The notes beneath the pieces are model-generated. The model was not told the DNA's origin and searched no databases. It saw nothing but the letters and a program-made list of their open reading frames with translations. The position numbers were made by a program, and so were the translations under genes. This document shows positions 60,450-64,000 of a DNA stretch of 64,000 nt, piece by piece. The stretch is from the NCBI RefSeq assembly GCF_032598785.1, contig NZ_CP102984.1, one strand, 5' to 3'. The DNA comes from Terrisporobacter petrolearius. Lineage in GTDB: Bacteria; Bacillota; Clostridia; Peptostreptococcales; Peptostreptococcaceae. The stretch's first letter is position 1; every line of letters starts with the position of its first letter.

Positions 60450-62474
60450 CTACTTTCTTCTTCTAAGTAGTGCTCCACTTGCAGTTAATAATCCACCAAG
60501 CCCTAATAATATTTCACTACCAAAAGCACTACCTGTTTGTGGAAGAGTACCACTTTTCACATCAAAATCTTTTACAAGTGTTAATGTATCTTCTAATAAT
60601 TTCACTCCAAATGTTACTGTGGAGTTCATTGGAATTATGTAAACTTGAACTTTTATATCTGCATTTATATCAGGTATTGCAAATCTTATAGATTTTGAAT
60701 TCGAGTCACTAGTAGCTACAGTATAATTTACTAAACTTCCATTTACGTAAATTTTATGATTACTCATTAAATCAACACCTGTAAATGTTAAAGTTGCATA
60801 CATTTTCCCATCTATTTCTTCTATTTTTGTAGTAGAGTTTAAGTATTTTCTTGCCATTTCTCTACCAGTTGCACTATCTGATACTATTTCATTTTTTATA
60901 GTATATAATTTACCTTTTATAGTGTTGTTTTCTACTACTGTGTTATTTGAACCACTATTTGAGTTATTTGATGATGAGTTGTTATTCCCACTATTATTTG
61001 TGCTTCCATCATTGGAACCTGGAATTGTTGGCTCTTCATTTGAACTTATAAACTTAACTGTGCTTTTATCAAAAGATACTCCAAAGTCTACGGTTTTATT
61101 CATTGCTGTTACAAACATACCCATTGTTATTTTTGCATTTAGATTTGGAACTTCTACTGTGAACTCAACAGTATCATTATTTATTAGTTTTTTAGTGAAC
61201 TTAGCTGTTTTATTATTAACCTTCATAGTAATATCACCCATTAAACTATATGATGACATTCTTAAAGTTACATATGTTTTTCCATTTTTTACTTCCATAT
61301 TAGTAGTTTGACTTAATAAGTTTCTTACCATTTGATATCCTACTGCATTATCACAGTGAAGAATGTTTTTTAATTGATAATATCCATTTTTATATGTATT
61401 GCTTGAATTGGACGAGTTTGAATTAGACCCATTCCCCGAATTATTATTTGCCCCATTTCCTGATCCATTGTTTGATCCACTTCCTGAACCGTTATTTGAA
61501 CCTGAACTATTATTATCCTCTTTATCTTCTTCATTATTACTTGGTGGAGCTGTTTCTCCTTTGTCTTCTGATCCTGCTATTTTAGATTGAATTCTAGCTG
61601 AATGCGTCATACTCCCTATTGGTGTGTTATATGTAAAAGTTAATAAAATTTCATCTTCTATGGAAGATATTTCAAATTCCACTGTTGCTATATCACTTTT
61701 TTCATCATATTCAAATTTTGTTTCAACTTTTTTTCCATTTACTGAAGCTTTCATCGCTGTAAACATATTACCACTATTAAAATTAATTACCATGTATTTT
61801 TTATTATCTACTACTTTTAATTTACTTGATTCTAAATATCTATTTGCTGATGAATCTTTATCTTGTGTTTCATGTTTTAGTACAGTTTCTAGACTTTTTT
61901 CATTATCTTTTACATCTTCCTTATCCTCTTTATCTGGAACTTCTGGCGTTGGTGAAGTAACTGCATCATCCTCTTCTTTTGAAGTTGTTGGTTGTGTAGG
62001 TATTTCCGCTTTTTCTACTTTTACCCTACAATGTGCATCTACCACAAAACTTCCAAAAGGATTTATTTTTATACCTAATGTTACATTGTCATTTAAAGAA
62101 TTTATTTCAAACTTTACAGTTTTAGTATCATCTGAACTATCTGTAGTTATAGTCCCTTTAACTGCCTCTCCATTTACACTAGGATTTAATTCCTTTAACA
62201 AGCTTCCACTAGTAAATTTCATTATCATATATATCTTATTATTAGAGATTTGTATCTTAGTAGATTCTAAATATCCATTGGCCATAGAGTCTTCATCCGA
62301 AGTATCTTTTATTAATTTTGCATTTATATCGTATATTCCTTCTACATATTGAGTAATTGATGTTGAATTTTTCATTATCTGTGCAGCACTCACTGGCGTT
62401 ATACTACTCCCAAATACCGATATTATTGCTAAAGCTATTGCTGTATTTTTTACTAATTGATTTTTTCTTATCAT
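60450..62474 (-). CDS. Four-NEAT LPQTG cell-wall heme protein
   Basis: Surface protein of 674 residues. Signal peptide to about 31; four NEAT-like domains at about 39-158, 192-300, 361-478 and 517-635; linkers rich in Ser/Asn/Gly; sorting motif LPQTG near 643, then a hydrophobic segment and LLRRRK. Domain 4 has the Y-x-x-x-M (YIIPM) motif; domain 3 has F (FVTAM), and domains 1 and 2 differ more. It is the first gene of the Fur-controlled operon and would scavenge heme or hemoprotein at the surface. Confidence 0.9.
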   Translation of the reverse strand: MIRKNQLVKNTAIALAIISVFGSSITPVSAAQIMKNSTSITQYVEGIYDINAKLIKDTSDEDSMANGYLESTKIQISNNKIYMIMKFTSGSLLKELNPSVNGEAVKGTITTDSSDDTKTVKFEINSLNDNVTLGIKINPFGSFVVDAHCRVKVEKAEIPTQPTTSKEEDDAVTSPTPEVPDKEDKEDVKDNEKSLETVLKHETQDKDSSANRYLESSKLKVVDNKKYMVINFNSGNMFTAMKASVNGKKVETKFEYDEKSDIATVEFEISSIEDEILLTFTYNTPIGSMTHSARIQSKIAGSEDKGETAPPSNNEEDKEDNNSSGSNNGSGSGSNNGSGNGANNNSGNGSNSNSSNSSNTYKNGYYQLKNILHCDNAVGYQMVRNLLSQTTNMEVKNGKTYVTLRMSSYSLMGDITMKVNNKTAKFTKKLINNDTVEFTVEVPNLNAKITMGMFVTAMNKTVDFGVSFDKSTVKFISSNEEPTIPGSNDGSTNNSGNNNSSSNNSNSGSNNTVVENNTIKGKLYTIKNEIVSDSATGREMARKYLNSTTKIEEIDGKMYATLTFTGVDLMSNHKIYVNGSLVNYTVATSDSNSKSIRFAIPDINADIKVQVYIIPMNSTVTFGVKLLEDTLTLVKDFDVKSGTLPQTGSAFGSEILLGLGGLLTASGALLRRRK
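61384..61520 (-). repeat. Low-complexity Ser/Gly/Asn linker coding region
   Basis: Encodes about 35 residues, nearly all Ser, Gly and Asn (patterns such as GSGSGSNNGSGNG), linking NEAT domains 2 and 3. It is rich in repeated AAT/GGA/TCA-type codons, prone to slippage. Confidence 0.6.
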
Positions 62475-62511
62475 AGTATTTCCTCTCTCCCTGAATCATT
62501 TTTGTAATATA

Positions 62512-62540
62512 AGTCTATCATTATTGAGAATTATTGTCAA
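62512..62540 (-). promoter_or_regulatory. Promoter of heme operon
   Basis: TTGACA (62535-62540) and TAGACT (62512-62517), read on the minus strand, with a 17-base spacer. Fur boxes overlap it. Confidence 0.7.
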
Positions 62541-62556
62541 TAGATAACCATTCTCA
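62525..62556. promoter_or_regulatory. Overlapping Fur boxes of heme operon
   Basis: TGAGAATTATTGTCA (62525-62539) differs from the 7-1-7 Fur consensus (TGATAATNATTATCA) in two positions. A second box on the minus strand, TGAGAATGGTTATCT (62542-62556), follows. Both cover the -35 region, implying iron-dependent repression. Confidence 0.75.
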
Positions 62557-62583
62557 ATTTTATTAATATATATACGAAAAAAA

Positions 62584-62615
62584 GCTAAATATATTAATAA
62601 TTCAATATATTTAGC
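62584..62615 (-). terminator. Terminator of arginase-family gene
   Basis: GCTAAATATATT and AATATATTTAGC form a perfect 12-bp stem, and the plus-strand A-run at 62577-62583 gives seven T's. Confidence 0.8.
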
Positions 62616-62622
62616 CCTTTAT

Positions 62623-63393
62623 CTATATGTTTACTTCTAATTCATTTGTAAACTCTTCTTCTATTATATGTAGTATCTCTTTATTACTTTTGTTATTTAC
62701 TTTATTGTAATTGTTAAGTAATAGTTTATTATCATGAGAGGAATCACCACAAATATCAATTCCTATTATTTCATGTTCTTTGCATATGCCCATATAAATT
62801 TCCTTTAATTCATTTAATGTAAGATTTCCTTGATCCCAATCAGTTTTTGCTTCTTTAGGATTTATAATATCTTTATCAATAGAAATATATATGGGAAAAT
62901 CAATATATTTTTGAGAGAAGGCCTCCCAGTTATGCTTTTCTTCAATAAACTCATCACTAAAACAAATTATTTTATCTCTATATTTTTCTTCAATTAAATT
63001 AATTTGTTTTTCCCTTGCTCCAATAATTATAACTCTTTGGATATATTTATTTTCATCCAACACCTTTTTCACCCAACAACCACAAGACATTAGCTCCTTA
63101 AAAAATGAAGGTTGCATATCTGTATGGTGATCAAATAAAACTAAAATAAATGGTTGCTTAATTTTTTCCAATAATAAATATGTCACATAGTGATAATTAC
63201 CAGAATCAGTAAACTTTATCTTTGAATCATAAAATTTACTAAGCCTTTTCCGTATCAATTCTAAAGACTTTTCGTCACAATATCTACTAACATTTTTTAA
63301 ATCACTTAAATCAACTATTTCGTAATTTTTATTTTTGTAAAAATCTTGATTTTTATAAGTATTATTGAAATTTAATATACATATTTCTTCCAT
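62623..63393 (-). CDS. Arginase/ureohydrolase-fold protein
   Basis: Protein of 256 residues starting MEEICILNFN; GGGGGAAAG supports this ATG over one 25 codons upstream. Metal motifs: LVLFDHHTDMQ (the D-H-x-D type) and YISIDKDIIN (S-x-D-x-D). The usual first His (in GGDHS) is replaced by SGNYHY. Such proteins belong to a diverged arm of the arginase family whose substrate is unknown; agmatine, arginine or formiminoglutamate are options. Confidence 0.78.
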   Translation of the reverse strand: MEEICILNFNNTYKNQDFYKNKNYEIVDLSDLKNVSRYCDEKSLELIRKRLSKFYDSKIKFTDSGNYHYVTYLLLEKIKQPFILVLFDHHTDMQPSFFKELMSCGCWVKKVLDENKYIQRVIIIGAREKQINLIEEKYRDKIICFSDEFIEEKHNWEAFSQKYIDFPIYISIDKDIINPKEAKTDWDQGNLTLNELKEIYMGICKEHEIIGIDICGDSSHDNKLLLNNYNKVNNKSNKEILHIIEEEFTNELEVNI

Positions 63394-63505
63394 AAATACT
63401 TTCCCCCTTTGTTCATAAATTTTTCTCCCTAACTTAATTCTATTACATTTTATACATGTATTTACCATAGTTTTTCTTAATTATTCCTACAAATAGTATT
63501 CTAAA

Positions 63506-63530
63506 TTGACAAAATATGATAGAATATCAT
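63506..63530 (+). promoter_or_regulatory. -35 element with palindrome before lipoprotein gene
   Basis: TTGACA at 63506-63511 is followed by the perfect palindrome ATGATA-GAA-TATCAT (63516-63530) lying in the promoter spacer, as expected for an operator. A clear -10 at 17 bases is not visible; TATAAT occurs further on. Confidence 0.35.
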
Positions 63531-63590
63531 TTATAATAAATTTTTAAATATTTATTATTAAATTCTTTGTTTAAATAAAAGGAGAGAAAA

Positions 63591-64000
63591 ATGAATAAAA
63601 AAATAATTAGTCTTATAATTGCTCTAAGCCTTCCATTAGCTTTTTTAGTTGGATGTAATAAACCTAAAGATGAGGAATTTGTAATGACTGAAGATACTAC
63701 AGCTTTAGATGGAAGTGTTGAGTACAGCGCAAAAACTTATAAAGATGCCTTTTATTCAACAGAAAACTATTCTGATGAATATTTACAAAAGGAGTTTGAA
63801 ACTATTGTAAAAGAAATCACTTCTAAGGAGGATAAAGAAGAATTAGTAGAGCTATTAAAATCTTATTCTAGTTCACAAGACGGAAGTCTTGATGTTGTCA
63901 AATCATGTTTCGAAAAATATGGTAAGCAAAGTGGCAATTCTCAAGACGTTACTTTAGATAGTAATGGAATGCATGAGATTTCGACTAGACTTTATAAAGC
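63591..64000 (+). CDS. Partial lipoprotein gene (3' end outside window)
   Basis: Starts ATG after GGAGAGAAAA and runs open through the right edge. Signal MNKKIISLIIALSLPLAFLVGC with lipobox LVGC, then a hydrophilic mature part (EEFVMTEDTTALDGSVEY). No domain is recognised in the visible 136 residues. Confidence 0.75.
   Translation, partial: MNKKIISLIIALSLPLAFLVGCNKPKDEEFVMTEDTTALDGSVEYSAKTYKDAFYSTENYSDEYLQKEFETIVKEITSKEDKEELVELLKSYSSSQDGSLDVVKSCFEKYGKQSGNSQDVTLDSNGMHEISTRLYK

Noticed and set aside
61624..62352. Long plus-strand open frame of 242 codons antisense to the NEAT gene
   Set aside because: A shadow of the Ser/Thr-rich NEAT coding strand; no ribosome-binding site and no protein family resemblance.

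Overview
The window comes from an AT-rich, low-GC Gram-positive chromosome. Features pointing to Clostridia, most likely Peptostreptococcaceae, are strong AGGAGG ribosome-binding sites, ECF-type vitamin transporters, a T-box, Fur/Zur regulation, a sortase with NEAT proteins, and an anaerobic ferredoxin/CooC/thioredoxin set. This assignment is inference from gene content and protein style; no 16S gene is present. No tRNA, rRNA, CRISPR array, prophage or complete insertion sequence was seen. Most genes lie on the minus strand in short operons separated by clear hairpin terminators.

Layout. 1-10.6 kb: QueT-type ECF component, NhaA antiporter, L-lactate dehydrogenase, SEC-C methionine aminopeptidase, U32 protein, MATE exporter, AzgA-type purine permease with an unusual leader, and a radical SAM/ECF S-component pair. 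10.7-17.6 kb: a two-component system, M20 peptidase, 2H phosphoesterase, TypA. 17.7-22.1 kb: a 31-residue membrane protein, T-box-controlled thrC-thrB, and a CorA transporter behind a structured leader. 22.2-28.3 kb: Sel1/TPR protein, ComEC-like metallo-hydrolase, YitT protein, TetR unit. 28.3-32.1 kb: TPP-riboswitch thiD-thiM-tenA-thiT-thiE salvage operon. 32.1-41.5 kb: GIY-YIG, ferredoxin, flavodoxin with its RBS inside a hairpin, Nudix, EcsC, RecQ, NhaD-type permease, and an ArsR/NifX-like pair with metal-ligand-rich tails. 41.6-49.7 kb: thioredoxin plus a thioredoxin reductase that seems to lack the NADPH motif, a second two-component system, and znuABC facing a Fur-family gene (probable Zur).

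49.7-63.5 kb: cysS preceded by a promoter, a 24-codon leader peptide with five consecutive Cys codons, and a terminator. This looks like ribosome-mediated cysteine attenuation and is the most interesting regulatory element here. Next come an orphan CooC and a long Fur-controlled heme-acquisition operon. In transcription order it encodes a four-NEAT LPQTG surface protein, a membrane-anchored NEAT protein, a sortase, a heme-type ABC importer (binding lipoprotein, permease, ATPase), a DUF454 protein, a CydDC-like ABC exporter pair and a YgbA_NO protein. The window ends with an arginase-fold protein and a truncated lipoprotein gene.

Working together: the heme operon forms a surface-to-cytoplasm relay (NEAT proteins to lipoprotein to permease/ATPase), repressible by Fur. 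ZnuABC/Zur handles zinc. The thi operon recycles thiazole and pyrimidine moieties and imports thiamine, with no de novo genes nearby. Threonine and cysteine functions are tuned by two different RNA attenuation logics, a T-box and an apparent leader peptide.
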